DNA of 64,000 nt from CAYMZZ01 sp964395095 (GCA_964395095.1 CAYMZZ010000005.1:186001-250000), one strand, 5' to 3'. Shown: positions 17,073 to 26,823, counted from the stretch's first letter. Notes: generated by a model from the letters alone, not told the origin. Program-made: numbers and translations.

Positions 17073-17390
17073 ATGTCAAACACTACACCGCAGCAAAGTA
17101 AGAAACCAGCGACTCACGCAGGAGCGCATGCCGGCGAGAACCTGATTTTCGAAGAGTGGCAAGTTCGCAGAGAACTTGGTACAACTTTCGAGAAGGATGG
17201 CAAAAGATACCTAAAGACTGAGTTTGAAAAAGAAAAGATACTCAGGCCGCGGGTTAAAATCACGCAAGATGAGGCAAATATTTTCAATGAAGGCAGGATT
17301 GTTCATTCTTCAAACCGGGTCTTTTCTGTGATGTTGTTGCCAGGGCAAAAACTGGAACCTTTAGTGCGGGAGATCAAGGAAAAAAGGTAA
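17073..17390 (+). CDS. Unknown element protein, 105 residues
   Basis: Not recognised. It has a polar, H/A/G-rich start (KPATHAGAHAGEN), then a compact beta-rich part (WQVRRELGTTFEKDGKRYLK, RVFSVMLLPGQK). It is 17 bases after the portal-like gene in the same direction. A small structural or connector protein is possible from its position only. Confidence 0.6.
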   Translation: MSNTTPQQSKKPATHAGAHAGENLIFEEWQVRRELGTTFEKDGKRYLKTEFEKEKILRPRVKITQDEANIFNEGRIVHSSNRVFSVMLLPGQKLEPLVREIKEKR

Positions 17391-17421
17391 AATAACAATT
17401 GTCAAAATCAAACTATTCAAA

Positions 17422-17766
17422 ATGGAGAAGGGTTCAAAATTACACGACCTGGCATTGCAAACGGTTCGAGCCCATGTATGGGATGAAACCGCCAGGAGAA
17501 AAGAAAATGAAAGGCTGAGGAAAGAGGCTTTGGCGCTCAACATTTCGCCGAATCAGCTTTCAAACTACGTTCTGCAGAACTTCGACGAATTAAGGAGTGA
17601 AGCGGAGAACAAGGGGTCCGGGTTTAGCGACACATTAACCAGTAAAAGCGCCTTCGATTCCGAATTCGAAAAACAGAATCCAGGTGTACCACAAACCAGC
17701 ACCGCATATTTGATGGCGCTGAGTGCACATGCGAAGTCGGTGAGAAATTTTGACTGGCATCATTGA
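17422..17766 (+). CDS. Unknown element protein, 114 residues
   Basis: Not recognised. It is mostly helical, with a charged N-terminal helix (TVRAHVWDETARRKENERLR) and a polar C-terminal half. It sits between the portal-like gene and the large structural-type gene. An AAATTTT heptamer near its end was checked as a frameshift site and rejected. Confidence 0.55.
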   Translation: MEKGSKLHDLALQTVRAHVWDETARRKENERLRKEALALNISPNQLSNYVLQNFDELRSEAENKGSGFSDTLTSKSAFDSEFEKQNPGVPQTSTAYLMALSAHAKSVRNFDWHH

Positions 17767-17888
17767 AAGAAAAGGGGAAACCCAATATTGAGGCCGTTGG
17801 TAGTCTTGCCGATGCCAAATTTTGGGTCATAATCCGGCAAGAATTATTTGCCGCCCTGATATTCATATCATTGAGCAAACGGGGGTAA
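17763..17888 (+). CDS. Possible 41-residue small protein (TTG start)
   Basis: This short frame starts with TTG overlapping the TGA of the previous gene (ATTGA), a coupling arrangement. It has a hydrophobic C-terminal half (FWVIIRQELFAALIFISLSK). Nothing else in 17767-17954 looks coding, apart from an inverted repeat CTTGCCG/CGGCAAG (17805-17811, 17835-17841). Evidence is weak; it may be chance. Confidence 0.25.
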   Translation: MKEKGKPNIEAVGSLADAKFWVIIRQELFAALIFISLSKRG

Positions 17889-17954
17889 GTGATGGGGTAA
17901 TAATCATCCTTTAACCTGGTCCGTACCTTATGAAAATTACAAATAGGAAGCGAC

Positions 17955-18170
17955 ATGAATACCCGAAAAGAAAAGTTGAAGTTTCTCATGGACCTGCAGC
18001 GGGGCCACGCGCGATTGTCTGAGCTACAGCCAAAGGAGTTCGAGATAAAGATCGGCATGAAAGGGAATGATTATTTTATTAATGGGCAAAAGGTTGAAAG
18101 GTCGGTTTTTGAAGATGAAGTTTCCCGGGTTCCTAATCTTCCAGATGAATGGCAGGTTGAAATTGTATAA
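17955..18170 (+). CDS. Unknown element protein, 71 residues
   Basis: Not recognised. It is short, charged and helical at the start (NTRKEKLKFLMDLQRGHARL) with a beta-like end (NDYFINGQKVERSVFEDEV). AGGAAG lies a few bases before the ATG, a better ribosome binding site than most here. It is 14 bases upstream of the large structural-type gene. Confidence 0.55.
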   Translation: MNTRKEKLKFLMDLQRGHARLSELQPKEFEIKIGMKGNDYFINGQKVERSVFEDEVSRVPNLPDEWQVEIV

Positions 18171-18184
18171 CGCGATAAATTTTG

Positions 18185-20473
18185 ATGATGCGGACAAACA
18201 GGCATTATATCACCGAAGAGGATGGCCGCTCCATTTATATCAAAAATGGAGTGGTTACACCTTCATCGCAGCCGAAGCGATTACCTAATGCCCCGGCCGG
18301 AGCGAATGAAGTCGTTGTGTCCTGGGAGCGGATTTCGAACCGATACGGCATTCAGCGCACGTTTACTACTCCATTGCGGTATGTGTTGGATGGAGCCCGT
18401 ATCATCCGGCACTACTTCTATAACCTGGGGTATGAGCATAGACTTTTTCACCTGATCCAGCGCCTGAAAACCTACGTAACGGATACAATATTCCGCCAAC
18501 GATACGAGTACCTTTATAAAGGGGAGATTGACCTGTCCACATTCAAAGATGAAGGTGAATTTGTCACATGCAATATCATGGAAGGTGGTTTGGATAAAAT
18601 GTTAAAGGCAAAGGAATCGACAGTTTACGAAATTCCATTTGATGATGATGCGATTTTGGTCAAAATGGATGGTGTGGAGATTGATCAGTTGGCAAATTAC
18701 ATAATGCCAGATTTTGATGAAGATGATTTACCTGTAGTGGAGGCCGGCAGGCACCTTTTGCCAATCAGCTTGCTGAATTCTGAGGGCATTAACGGGGTGG
18801 GCGTTTCTTTCTTCAGCCAGAACTATGAGCATTTGGGTAATGGTCCAACGGTTGATCTTAGCAATAGCATAAACTATTTCCTGAATGCAAGGCAAGCAGT
18901 TACAATCAGTTTGAAAGGTTCTGTACGATTCTATATCCCCACCTCGATGAATTATTCGGTGATTATCCAGGATAATTACGGAAACATTCTTTACGATGCA
19001 AATCCAGGTCTTTCGAACGCCTATGAAGGGTTTAATGAATTTTCCTTTGACCTTTCATTGGCACTGGAGAACAATACGAGCCTGTTTATTTATTCCCTTC
19101 GCCCATTGGACGGGGTTAAAGTCGCTTTGCAAGAGACAGAAATAAACGTTTCATTCAAATCAAGATTTGCGACTACCTATATCAAAGCCTTTAAGCCTTA
19201 TGACCTATTCCGCAAACTGGTTGAAAAGATCACCGGCCGGGCTGACGATGCAACCAGCACTTTACTCCAATCAGAGAGCAACAAAGTAATTACCTCAGGG
19301 GATGCCATCAGGGGCATTGAAGGGGCTGTTATCAAAACCAGCCTTTCGGACTTCTACGCTCACTGCAATGTCGTTCACTTTGCTGGCCAAAACATCCAGG
19401 ATGAAAAAATTGAGATTGAAACGCGGTCAAAATATTACGATACCAGCGACCCAATCCATTTGGGGAATGCCAAAGATTTGAAGATATCAGCCGCAACTGA
19501 CCTAATGGGCAACCGTCTCAAAATAGGATGGCAGGAACCGGATGTGGAGGATGTGAATGGTAAGTATTCCTTCAATGGCTCCCATAGTTATGAATCCATT
19601 GTGACGCGGATTCCCAAAGAGATCAGCCTGATAAGCCCGTATAGTGCCGACCCTTACGAAATTGAGATCAATCGCATCAATCTCGAAGGGAAAACAACTA
19701 CTGATGATGCAGGAGACAATAAGGTGTATTGCATCAATGCGACTGCCTTGGCCACGGAGTACACGGATAGCTTTGTTGCATTTGTTAATAATGGGGACGT
19801 AAATACCATCGGCGCTTTTTCGGCTTCTATCCCATTACAGGTTGGCACCAAGTTCACCACATCCGATGCCACCAATCCGGGGCCATTCACTGTAAAGGCG
19901 TTACTCCCTTTGCTGGGCCAGGTACTGGTGCAGGTGGAAGAAACAGTTACGGATGTAGCCGGCGCACCGGTAACCATCACCATTACTTCAGGGCTGCCCT
20001 CTGAACTCACCCGTGTGAATTATGACACGCTTACCGGTGTACCAACCAATCAGGTATTTAATATCGAGGAACTGACCCCAAAAAGGCTATTGGAGAAAAA
20101 CGGTGCCTGGATTCGCTCGCTTTTCTATCCCTTCGATCAAACGTTTTTACAGTTTACCACCACGGAAAGAAATAAGGATTTACTCACTTCCATTGGCGGT
20201 GTGACGGTCGAGGAAAAGGCCAATAAGCTGATCGGGTCATTGGCTGCCCGGTTATTCCTGCCCATTTACTTCGAGTTTGAAACAGAGGTACCTACAAACC
20301 TGATCGAGCTACTGGAAGAGAACCCGAACCGATGCTTTTCTTTCGAATGGGAGGGTAGGACCTATAAGGGATTCAACGTAAAAGTATCTATTGCAATCAA
20401 TACAGAGGAATCGCAATCGGTGAAGCTACTATGCGCACCGGATGTTGACACTTCGTTATTGGCAAACTTGTAA
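18185..20473 (+). CDS. Large phage-structural-type protein, 762 residues
   Basis: No clear family name can be given. The N-terminal 150 residues hold a conserved-looking block (WERISNRYGIQRTFTTPLRY, KGEIDLSTFKDEGEFVTCNI). A beta-rich domain follows at about 200-330 (FSQNYEHLGNGPTVDLS, GSVRFYIP, NEFSFDLSLALENNTSLFIY). The middle and C-terminal parts contain KTSLSDFYAHCNVVHFAGQN and FNIEELTPKRLLEKNGAWI. The position upstream of the tape measure and the beta-rich composition suggest a tail, baseplate or receptor-contact protein, but this is inferred. The start may be either of two adjacent ATGs (18185, 18188). Confidence 0.6.
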   Translation: MMRTNRHYITEEDGRSIYIKNGVVTPSSQPKRLPNAPAGANEVVVSWERISNRYGIQRTFTTPLRYVLDGARIIRHYFYNLGYEHRLFHLIQRLKTYVTDTIFRQRYEYLYKGEIDLSTFKDEGEFVTCNIMEGGLDKMLKAKESTVYEIPFDDDAILVKMDGVEIDQLANYIMPDFDEDDLPVVEAGRHLLPISLLNSEGINGVGVSFFSQNYEHLGNGPTVDLSNSINYFLNARQAVTISLKGSVRFYIPTSMNYSVIIQDNYGNILYDANPGLSNAYEGFNEFSFDLSLALENNTSLFIYSLRPLDGVKVALQETEINVSFKSRFATTYIKAFKPYDLFRKLVEKITGRADDATSTLLQSESNKVITSGDAIRGIEGAVIKTSLSDFYAHCNVVHFAGQNIQDEKIEIETRSKYYDTSDPIHLGNAKDLKISAATDLMGNRLKIGWQEPDVEDVNGKYSFNGSHSYESIVTRIPKEISLISPYSADPYEIEINRINLEGKTTTDDAGDNKVYCINATALATEYTDSFVAFVNNGDVNTIGAFSASIPLQVGTKFTTSDATNPGPFTVKALLPLLGQVLVQVEETVTDVAGAPVTITITSGLPSELTRVNYDTLTGVPTNQVFNIEELTPKRLLEKNGAWIRSLFYPFDQTFLQFTTTERNKDLLTSIGGVTVEEKANKLIGSLAARLFLPIYFEFETEVPTNLIELLEENPNRCFSFEWEGRTYKGFNVKVSIAINTEESQSVKLLCAPDVDTSLLANL

Positions 20474-20482
20474 ACAAAAAAA

Positions 20483-20815
20483 ATGGAAACACAACGCGAA
20501 ACCGCCTTTTCGTTTGGCCACTGGTTCCAGGGGCTAACAGTTGACCAACAGCAGCAGATTGCGACATTGGTTCACGATTGCTTAAATGGCGAGCAAACTG
20601 AACAGGCTGCGGAACGCACAATGAAGGCGCTGAGACACCCAAAATCTGAAGCAATTGAATTGATTCTGTATGCAGCTATGGCAGCGCTGGCTGTCATCAA
20701 AAAGGAATCGGAAAACAGCAAAGAATGGTGCCAAATTGAAGATAGCTTTTTCAAGGCGTTTAGATCTGAACTTTCGTTGATTTTATCTACTGGCGCTCAA
20801 TTGGAAAGCAACTGA
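20483..20815 (+). CDS. Unknown helical protein upstream of the tape measure, 110 residues
   Basis: Not recognised. It is almost entirely helical (TVDQQQQIATLVHDCLNGEQ, AIELILYAAMAALAVIKKE). It and the next gene occupy the place where tailed phages encode tail assembly chaperones, just before the tape measure, so such a role is conceivable. No overlap or frameshift joins them. Confidence 0.55.
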   Translation: METQRETAFSFGHWFQGLTVDQQQQIATLVHDCLNGEQTEQAAERTMKALRHPKSEAIELILYAAMAALAVIKKESENSKEWCQIEDSFFKAFRSELSLILSTGAQLESN

Positions 20816-20838
20816 ATGAAGATGAACCTTTAAAAAAG

Positions 20839-21483
20839 ATGGTCAAGACAGAAAAAATATTGAAACCTATAAAGGCTGAAATTTATCAGTCCATCCACAA
20901 ACTTCCGCTGGCTATTTTCATCGATATCGTGGTGGACAATGATTATTCTGGCTTGGTAATTTCAGGAACTCCCGAGCCAGGAGAGTTGGAAGATGCTTGG
21001 ATAAATATACATGAGCAGTATTGTGAAGCCATCGGGAATGGAAGTGCTACAAATTACCTGGAAAGGGAAGTGCTGAAACTTAGCATTACTCTCTTTGTTG
21101 GCAGTGAGGCCATTTCATTGTTACGAAAATATTACGTGCCTGCCATTGCTCAAAAGCTATCAAACGCTATTGCTTTTTTTGAAAAGTTAGACCCGACAAA
21201 GCCTGATGAATATGATAAGATTCTGAACCGATATGAAACCAGGCTGAGATCAGTGAAGATGCGATTGGCTATTGCGCAGACAAATTTAGATGCCATTCAA
21301 GCCAAAGAGAAAGGAAAGACAATCCATGTAGACAGACAATATTTTACGCGCGTATTGGTTGCATTGTCTGACATAGCAGGATACGAGATTGATGAATCTA
21401 AAATAACAGTTGCAAAATTTTGTGAAAGAATAAAGCGTGCACAAGCTGCAAGCGAAAAACAGCAAACTAATCCCAAAAAATAG
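20839..21483 (+). CDS. Unknown protein directly upstream of the tape measure, 214 residues
   Basis: Not recognised. The N-terminal part has an acidic mixed segment (PLAIFIDIVVDNDYSGLV, GTPEPGELEDAW). The rest is helical with a long charged helix (YDKILNRYETRLRSVKMRL) and a basic end. It ends 4 bases before the tape-measure start; by position it could be a tail-assembly chaperone. Confidence 0.55.
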   Translation: MVKTEKILKPIKAEIYQSIHKLPLAIFIDIVVDNDYSGLVISGTPEPGELEDAWINIHEQYCEAIGNGSATNYLEREVLKLSITLFVGSEAISLLRKYYVPAIAQKLSNAIAFFEKLDPTKPDEYDKILNRYETRLRSVKMRLAIAQTNLDAIQAKEKGKTIHVDRQYFTRVLVALSDIAGYEIDESKITVAKFCERIKRAQAASEKQQTNPKK

Positions 21484-21487
21484 TGCC

Positions 21488-24400
21488 ATGGCCGAGGAAA
21501 AAATAGATAGTTACGTTGACCGGACCGGTTTTGCGCAGGATACGAAGTTTGTCCTGGAAGAGCTCAACCGTGTATTCGAGGCTTTCAAAAAGTTGGATGA
21601 ATATAAATTCCGGTTAAATACGCCAGCGGGTGGCGCTGGCATGGCATCAACCGTCAGAGAGACCGGAAAAGAGATGGAAAAGGCCGTGGAGTCAGCAAGA
21701 AAACTTTCTGAAGCCGAAAAGAAATTGGTGGATTCACTCAAGGCGAGCACTCAATCTTTTGGCGACCTTGCGGCAACCTCAGCAGCGAATGAAATCGCTA
21801 TGAAGAAGCTGGCGGCTTCAAAAAAAGAGGTGGAAAAGGCTTTCAAAGATGGACTTATCAGCGAGGAAAAATACCTGATTACGCTTGGCAAGATCAAGGA
21901 GCAGCAGACCGCTTTTTCTGTTTCTCAACAACAGGTGAACCTCGCCCTGCGAAACCTGGAAAAAGAATCACAGGCCGCTGAGGGTTCACTCAACGAGCTG
22001 CGAGCGCAGTTAAATCTATCGCAGCAGGCCTTCGATAAACTGGCTCAGGCGGACCGTGAAGGCGAAACAGGCCAGGCTTTGCTGAAAAATATAGGCGACC
22101 TGAATCAGAAGGTAAGTGAGTTGGAGCAGTCCACTGGAAGGTTCCAGCGCAGCGTGGGTAATTACCAGGGCAGCGCAAAGATCATTGTGGATGCATTGAA
22201 GGATGTGGAGCAGGAAATTGAGAACCTGAAGAACAGGCAGAATGAACTGCAGAACCTGAGTAAATCCAATCCGATCGGATTCAAATTGCAGGGTGGGGAT
22301 CAGGCTTTAAAGGATGTGAACGCCCAATTGGCGCGTACTACCCAGCAGTTCCAGACCTTGGATAAAATCACTACAAGCCCTCAGTTCCTCAATATCGCGG
22401 GCAAAGCGGGGGATGTGAACAAGGAGCTCCGGTTCTTCACGCAGCGGCTGAATGAACTGGAAACGGCCGGGCTTAGAAACACGAAAGTTTATGACGACGT
22501 AAGGCAGCGGCTGGCAGAGCTTACCGATCAGGCAGCCGACACAAAAGCAGAGATCAAGGCCCTTGCCAGCGATACCCGCAGTTTCGATTTATTTTCCGGA
22601 TCAGTCGCCTTTGCCGCGGATGCCTTCCAGACACTGGCGGGGGCGGCGGCACTTGCCGGAGGCAGTGAGGAAGAGGTTGCCAAGATTACCCAGCGGTTAA
22701 TTGCCGTACAGACGGTGGCCAATGGCGTGAAGGGAATCGCTACGCAGTTGACGGAGAAAGGTACAGCCGCTAATAAGGTCTATGCTTTCGTTCAAGGGCT
22801 TGTTTCCCTTTCGATGGATAAGACAGCCGCCAGTGCCGTTCGGCTAAAGGCGGCGCTGGGATTGATTGCTATTGCAGCCACGGTGATAGGGGCCGTTATT
22901 ATCGCTATGAGCCAACTGGATCGTAAGCTCAGCGAAACCCGGCAGCGCCAGCAGGATCTGAACGACGTTCTGAGTGAAAGCCAAAGTGAGTATGTGGCAG
23001 CGGTTACCAATGTGAACCGACTGCGGACGGAGATCCAAGCGGCCAAGGAGGGGTTTATCTCCAAGGAAGCGGTTGTAAAGCGCTATAATGAAACCATAGG
23101 TAAAACCACCGGTCAGGTGAAGACCCTGGATGAAGCGGAGAAAGCCCTTTCCAAAAATGCAGATGCGTATATCAAGTTCACGTTGCTCAAAGCGGCGGCC
23201 AATCTGGCGCTGGGTAAAGCGGCTGAGGAAGCCTTCAAAATACAGTTGAACTTTAATACCCTCACTTTGTCGGATGTTGGACAAGCCAGGGGCCAGCAAA
23301 TTCGTACACAGGCGACCCTGGCGGCGCAGGCGGCGGCGGATGCGGCTAAAGATGCTGGTAAGAGTGCCGCAGAAATTGAGAAGGCTTTTAATGATGCCTA
23401 CAATGCGGCCGTTACTGAGGCGCTCTCACCGGGAGAGACAGCCCGCCAGCAGTCATTTACCAAGATCGCAGAGGAGTTGAATGCTCAGGCTTTGGCGCTC
23501 TCCAAAGAATTCAAGTTCGACTTTCTGGGTAACCTTGGAGAAACGAGTAAAAAGGCGGATGATAATTTGCAGGATTTGATTGCCTCCCTTCGCCGGACAG
23601 CATTTGAAGCGAAGAAAGCATCCGATGAGGCGCAGATTCAATTCCTGCAAAGCCAGCAGGATATCAGCCCACTCATCAATGAGCGGTTGAACCTACTCAA
23701 TCAGGAAAAGGAACTGCGGATACAGATCATCCGCGATACGGCCACCTTTGAAACCCAGCAATCGGGGCTCACCGCGCAGGAGATAGAGCGTATCAATGAG
23801 GAGCGGGATAGAAAGATTGCTGAAACAAGGTTGAAGTTTATCGAGAAGAGCGTTAATGATGCAAAGAGTGCTGAGGCCGATTTGGCAGCATACATTGACC
23901 AACAGCAACAAGAGCTTTTGAATAAGGAAGCAGCAGCTTTAAGAAAGAGCCTTGAAAATGCTGCTAAGGCTAATCAGATCCGCCTTGCGCAATATTCGAT
24001 CGATCGGGACAATGAAATCACCAGGTTAAATCAGGAGTTTAAAAAAGGCTTAATCAACAAAGAGAAGTTTGAACAGGAAAAGTTAAGAATTGAGGCAAAA
24101 TATACCCGCCTGAGCCTATTATCTCAATTGGATTACCTCCAATCGGTATTGAAACAAACGGACCTTACGGCAGAAGAGCGGAAAGAAGTTGAAGCAAAGA
24201 TTGCGGCGGTTCAAAGAAAACTGAGCGAGCAGTCAACTGACGACTTCACCGATAATGAAAAAACGAAGCGGGAGCAACTTAAAGAAACTTTAAAGTACAT
24301 AACGGATCAAAGGGATCAAATTATTGATGCGGCATCCGGAATTTTCACCTCAGTTTACGAGCGACAAAAGAACGCTATTCAAGAGCAAATTGATTTGTTG

Positions 24401-25135
24401 GACGAGCAAACTGCAAAGGAGATCGAAGCAGCGAACCAATCGGCAGCAAGCGCTGAAGAAAAGGAGAACAGGATTGCAATTATTGAAGCAAGAGCTGCAG
24501 CCAGGAGGCGAACGTATGAATTACAGCAGCGGCGAATCGAGCAGGAAAGGGCAAGGTTTGAAAGAGCAGCGCAAATTGTGAAGATAATCGGCAACACGGC
24601 AGCAGGCATAACATCCGCTTTGGCGCTGGTACCTCCGAATGTACCTCTGTCGATTGCAATAGGCGCAATAGGTGCCCTACAATTGGCGAAAGTATTGGCA
24701 ACCCCTATTCCCAAATACCGGACTGGTAAAGGCCCTGGCGACAATTATGAAGGTCTGGCTATCTGGGGTGATGGCGGAAAAAGTGAGTTGAAAGTTTCGC
24801 CAGATGGATCGATGGAAGTTTCGCCAAGCAGTCCAGCCTTGACCTATGTAAGAAGAAAAGATATCATCCTACCCGATGCGGCGGCAGCTTTGGAATCAAC
24901 CAAGGCCCTCACGTATGCTAAAACGGCGGGTTTTACGGATGGAGTGGTAGTTGAAAACCCACAGATTGATTTTTCACCATTATCTCATTCAATCAACAGG
25001 ATGGGCAATAATATCGTGAAAGCGATTAAGACCAAAAAGGAAATCCACTTTAAGGGGCTGACACCTGGTCAGCGGTCGATCCGGCACTTTAAAGGGAACC
25101 GCGAATATTTTGACATGAACGGAATAGATTTTTGA
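21488..25135 (+). CDS. Tail tape-measure-like protein, 1215 residues
   Basis: Tape measures set phage tail length and help DNA entry. This chain is long, alanine-, lysine- and glutamate-rich coiled coil over about residues 60-370 and 740-1030. It has hydrophobic helices near 470-490 (LGLIAIAATVIGAVIIAMS) and near 1040-1085 (GNTAAGITSALALVPPNV, IGAIGALQLAKVLATP), and a Gly-rich end (YRTGKGPGDNYEGLAIWGDG) common in these proteins. With the known scaling of about 0.15 nm per residue it could specify a tail up to roughly 180 nm (inference). The ATG at 21488, 4 bases after the previous stop, was chosen over a longer overlapping frame. Confidence 0.85.
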   Translation: MAEEKIDSYVDRTGFAQDTKFVLEELNRVFEAFKKLDEYKFRLNTPAGGAGMASTVRETGKEMEKAVESARKLSEAEKKLVDSLKASTQSFGDLAATSAANEIAMKKLAASKKEVEKAFKDGLISEEKYLITLGKIKEQQTAFSVSQQQVNLALRNLEKESQAAEGSLNELRAQLNLSQQAFDKLAQADREGETGQALLKNIGDLNQKVSELEQSTGRFQRSVGNYQGSAKIIVDALKDVEQEIENLKNRQNELQNLSKSNPIGFKLQGGDQALKDVNAQLARTTQQFQTLDKITTSPQFLNIAGKAGDVNKELRFFTQRLNELETAGLRNTKVYDDVRQRLAELTDQAADTKAEIKALASDTRSFDLFSGSVAFAADAFQTLAGAAALAGGSEEEVAKITQRLIAVQTVANGVKGIATQLTEKGTAANKVYAFVQGLVSLSMDKTAASAVRLKAALGLIAIAATVIGAVIIAMSQLDRKLSETRQRQQDLNDVLSESQSEYVAAVTNVNRLRTEIQAAKEGFISKEAVVKRYNETIGKTTGQVKTLDEAEKALSKNADAYIKFTLLKAAANLALGKAAEEAFKIQLNFNTLTLSDVGQARGQQIRTQATLAAQAAADAAKDAGKSAAEIEKAFNDAYNAAVTEALSPGETARQQSFTKIAEELNAQALALSKEFKFDFLGNLGETSKKADDNLQDLIASLRRTAFEAKKASDEAQIQFLQSQQDISPLINERLNLLNQEKELRIQIIRDTATFETQQSGLTAQEIERINEERDRKIAETRLKFIEKSVNDAKSAEADLAAYIDQQQQELLNKEAAALRKSLENAAKANQIRLAQYSIDRDNEITRLNQEFKKGLINKEKFEQEKLRIEAKYTRLSLLSQLDYLQSVLKQTDLTAEERKEVEAKIAAVQRKLSEQSTDDFTDNEKTKREQLKETLKYITDQRDQIIDAASGIFTSVYERQKNAIQEQIDLLDEQTAKEIEAANQSAASAEEKENRIAIIEARAAARRRTYELQQRRIEQERARFERAAQIVKIIGNTAAGITSALALVPPNVPLSIAIGAIGALQLAKVLATPIPKYRTGKGPGDNYEGLAIWGDGGKSELKVSPDGSMEVSPSSPALTYVRRKDIILPDAAAALESTKALTYAKTAGFTDGVVVENPQIDFSPLSHSINRMGNNIVKAIKTKKEIHFKGLTPGQRSIRHFKGNREYFDMNGIDF

Positions 25136-25158
25136 TTCAAAATATCAACAATAATCCA

Positions 25159-25554
25159 ATGACAAATTCAGAACAAAAAGCAAAGCTAATAGGCAAGTGG
25201 TTTGGTACTCTCTATCCATTCCAAAAGGATTTTATTGCCTACCACGTATCATTTGCGTTGTGTGGCCACTTCGACGAGAAACGGCCTATTTTAAGACTAG
25301 CTAAGGTTTTGCAGGCCCCAACGGACGAGAGCGTTGATACGGTTGCAGCGGCCATCCAATCAGCGATAGAGTCCGTGCCGATTGAAGAAAATGCAGGGGC
25401 ACTTTCATCTGTGACTATGAATTTTGATATCGAAGCGCTCAAAAGCCAATTGGGCGGATACGATAGTAAGGCCGTTTTGAGAAATTCGTTAAAGGCATGG
25501 AAAAGCGCTGCGAAAGAATGGGAATCTGCTTACGAGATATTGTTGGAGTTGTAA
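25159..25554 (+). CDS. Unknown element protein, 131 residues
   Basis: Not recognised. It has a helical, W/F-containing start (LIGKWFGTLYPFQKDFIAYH) and a C-terminal helix rich in W, A and E. The ATG at 25159 follows the tape measure by 23 bases; a TTG at 25132 overlaps it and is less likely. It is probably the last gene of the structural block. A small hairpin (TTACGG/CCGTAA, 25595-25610) lies behind it. Confidence 0.55.
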   Translation: MTNSEQKAKLIGKWFGTLYPFQKDFIAYHVSFALCGHFDEKRPILRLAKVLQAPTDESVDTVAAAIQSAIESVPIEENAGALSSVTMNFDIEALKSQLGGYDSKAVLRNSLKAWKSAAKEWESAYEILLEL

Positions 25555-25655
25555 GGAAAAATAGTTCTGCAATGTAGAATAAAGAGAGCCAGGCTTACGG
25601 CATCCCGTAATCCTCCCATCGCAAACGGAGTATATTAGCGAACAAATTCCGGGAA

Positions 25656-26189
25656 ATGTGTATGTCAATAACCGATTACATCCAGGCGTTTGCCGCTTTG
25701 ATTAGTGCCGCAATTGCTTTTATTGTGTGGTGGCAGGGAAGAAAGATGAAACATCAGCAAGAGCAACTTAATCGGCTTACAGATATCGTTGGAGAGCTGC
25801 AGGCTCAAACTACCATTTTCGGGGCTATGCTTGACCATGATCGAATGCGGAGTCAGTTCGAGGTTCAACCATTCTTTCGGCCACATACAATGGAGACAGA
25901 TTCAAGTGGTAAATATCTGATCATAAAGATCAAAAATGAAGGCCAGCCATTTAAGACCTTGGATTTCGAAAACTCTACGGACAATATTGAGAGATTCAAA
26001 GCAGTTGAAAAGATGCCTGGCAAAATGGCCGTATCGGCTGTTTGGGTATTTTTCAAGCCTGGCGAAGAGAAAGACAACTTTGCTTTTGATATTACGACAG
26101 TTGATATAGCCGGAAAAAAGCGGACTCAAAGATTCCAAAAGAACAAAGGGGCCGACCAGGTGATTCATCCGCCTGTCTCCATTGGCTGA
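25656..26189 (+). CDS. Membrane-anchored protein of unknown function, 177 residues
   Basis: It has an N-terminal membrane helix (FAALISAAIAFIVWWQG), a short coiled coil (KHQQEQLNRLTDIVGELQAQ) and a beta-rich C-terminal domain (YLIIKIKNEGQPFKTLDFEN). The family is not recognised. It is the first gene of the right-hand module after the structural block, separated by 101 bases, and may be cargo. Confidence 0.55.
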   Translation: MCMSITDYIQAFAALISAAIAFIVWWQGRKMKHQQEQLNRLTDIVGELQAQTTIFGAMLDHDRMRSQFEVQPFFRPHTMETDSSGKYLIIKIKNEGQPFKTLDFENSTDNIERFKAVEKMPGKMAVSAVWVFFKPGEEKDNFAFDITTVDIAGKKRTQRFQKNKGADQVIHPPVSIG

Positions 26190-26246
26190 GGTTGCCAAAT
26201 GGCACCTCGACGCTACATGTACCTAAAAACCAAACAAACCCATAAT

Positions 26247-26798
26247 ATGAAATTTCAACTTACACTGTTCGCTATGCTCCTTGCATGCGCCTCATTTGCC
26301 CAATTGCCTTTTGGAAAAATGGTAGGTGATACCCTTGTGATGGATAACGGCGCAAAGTTCTATGAAGGCCAGAAACTCCAGTTGGGTTACGGATCCAATG
26401 GAGATAAAGGTTTTGAATTCATTTACATTTCGCCTACCAATTGGGTTACCATGGGTTCTACCAAGAGAGATAAGCTTGAAAGTGGCTGGGCAAACAATAC
26501 TCTGCAGGTGAAGAAATTCAAGCTACAAGGCACCAGGAGGACTGGCAAAAAATGGTACATTGTTGTGGGTGGCGGGAACATCGTAAATTATTGGTGTGAC
26601 ATTTGGCCGGCCATGGAGACGGGGGAAGTAATAGTTCAGGGTATCAATGACAAGAATACTCTGGCCAAAGCGGAGGATCCTGCACCACAGAAGGTTAGTG
26701 TTGCCGATGAAATTGCAAAGTTGAAAAAGCTATATGACGAAGGCGCTTTGACCAAAGAGGAATTTGAGGCTCAAAAGAGAAAGCTGCTTGAGCAATAG
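26247..26798 (+). CDS. Secreted protein with C-terminal SHOCT domain
   Basis: The 183-residue protein has a signal peptide (MKFQLTLFAMLLACASFAQ), a beta-rich middle (GDTLVMDNGAKFYEGQKLQL, FIYISPTNWVTMGS) and the SHOCT motif at the end: DEIAKLKKLYDEGALTKEEF then EAQKRKLLEQ. SHOCT is a short oligomerisation helix pair common on bacterial surface and secreted proteins. The ATG at 26247 was chosen for the signal peptide; a start 16 codons earlier would bury it. A secreted protein is not expected in a phage structural unit, so it may be accessory cargo acting on the host envelope. Confidence 0.7.
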   Translation: MKFQLTLFAMLLACASFAQLPFGKMVGDTLVMDNGAKFYEGQKLQLGYGSNGDKGFEFIYISPTNWVTMGSTKRDKLESGWANNTLQVKKFKLQGTRRTGKKWYIVVGGGNIVNYWCDIWPAMETGEVIVQGINDKNTLAKAEDPAPQKVSVADEIAKLKKLYDEGALTKEEFEAQKRKLLEQ

Positions 26799-26823
26799 TC
26801 ATTAATCAATTCAAAACTATACC

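Noticed and set aside
17745..17751. AAATTTT slippery heptamer in frame near the end of the 17422 gene, as used in tail-chaperone frameshifting
   Set aside because: After a -1 slip the next codon is TGA, so no extended product would arise, and the gene is not directly before the tape measure.
17624..18058. Minus-strand frame of 144 codons in the element
   Set aside because: Antisense to two plus-strand genes, of unlikely composition, and the only minus-strand candidate in a one-directional element.
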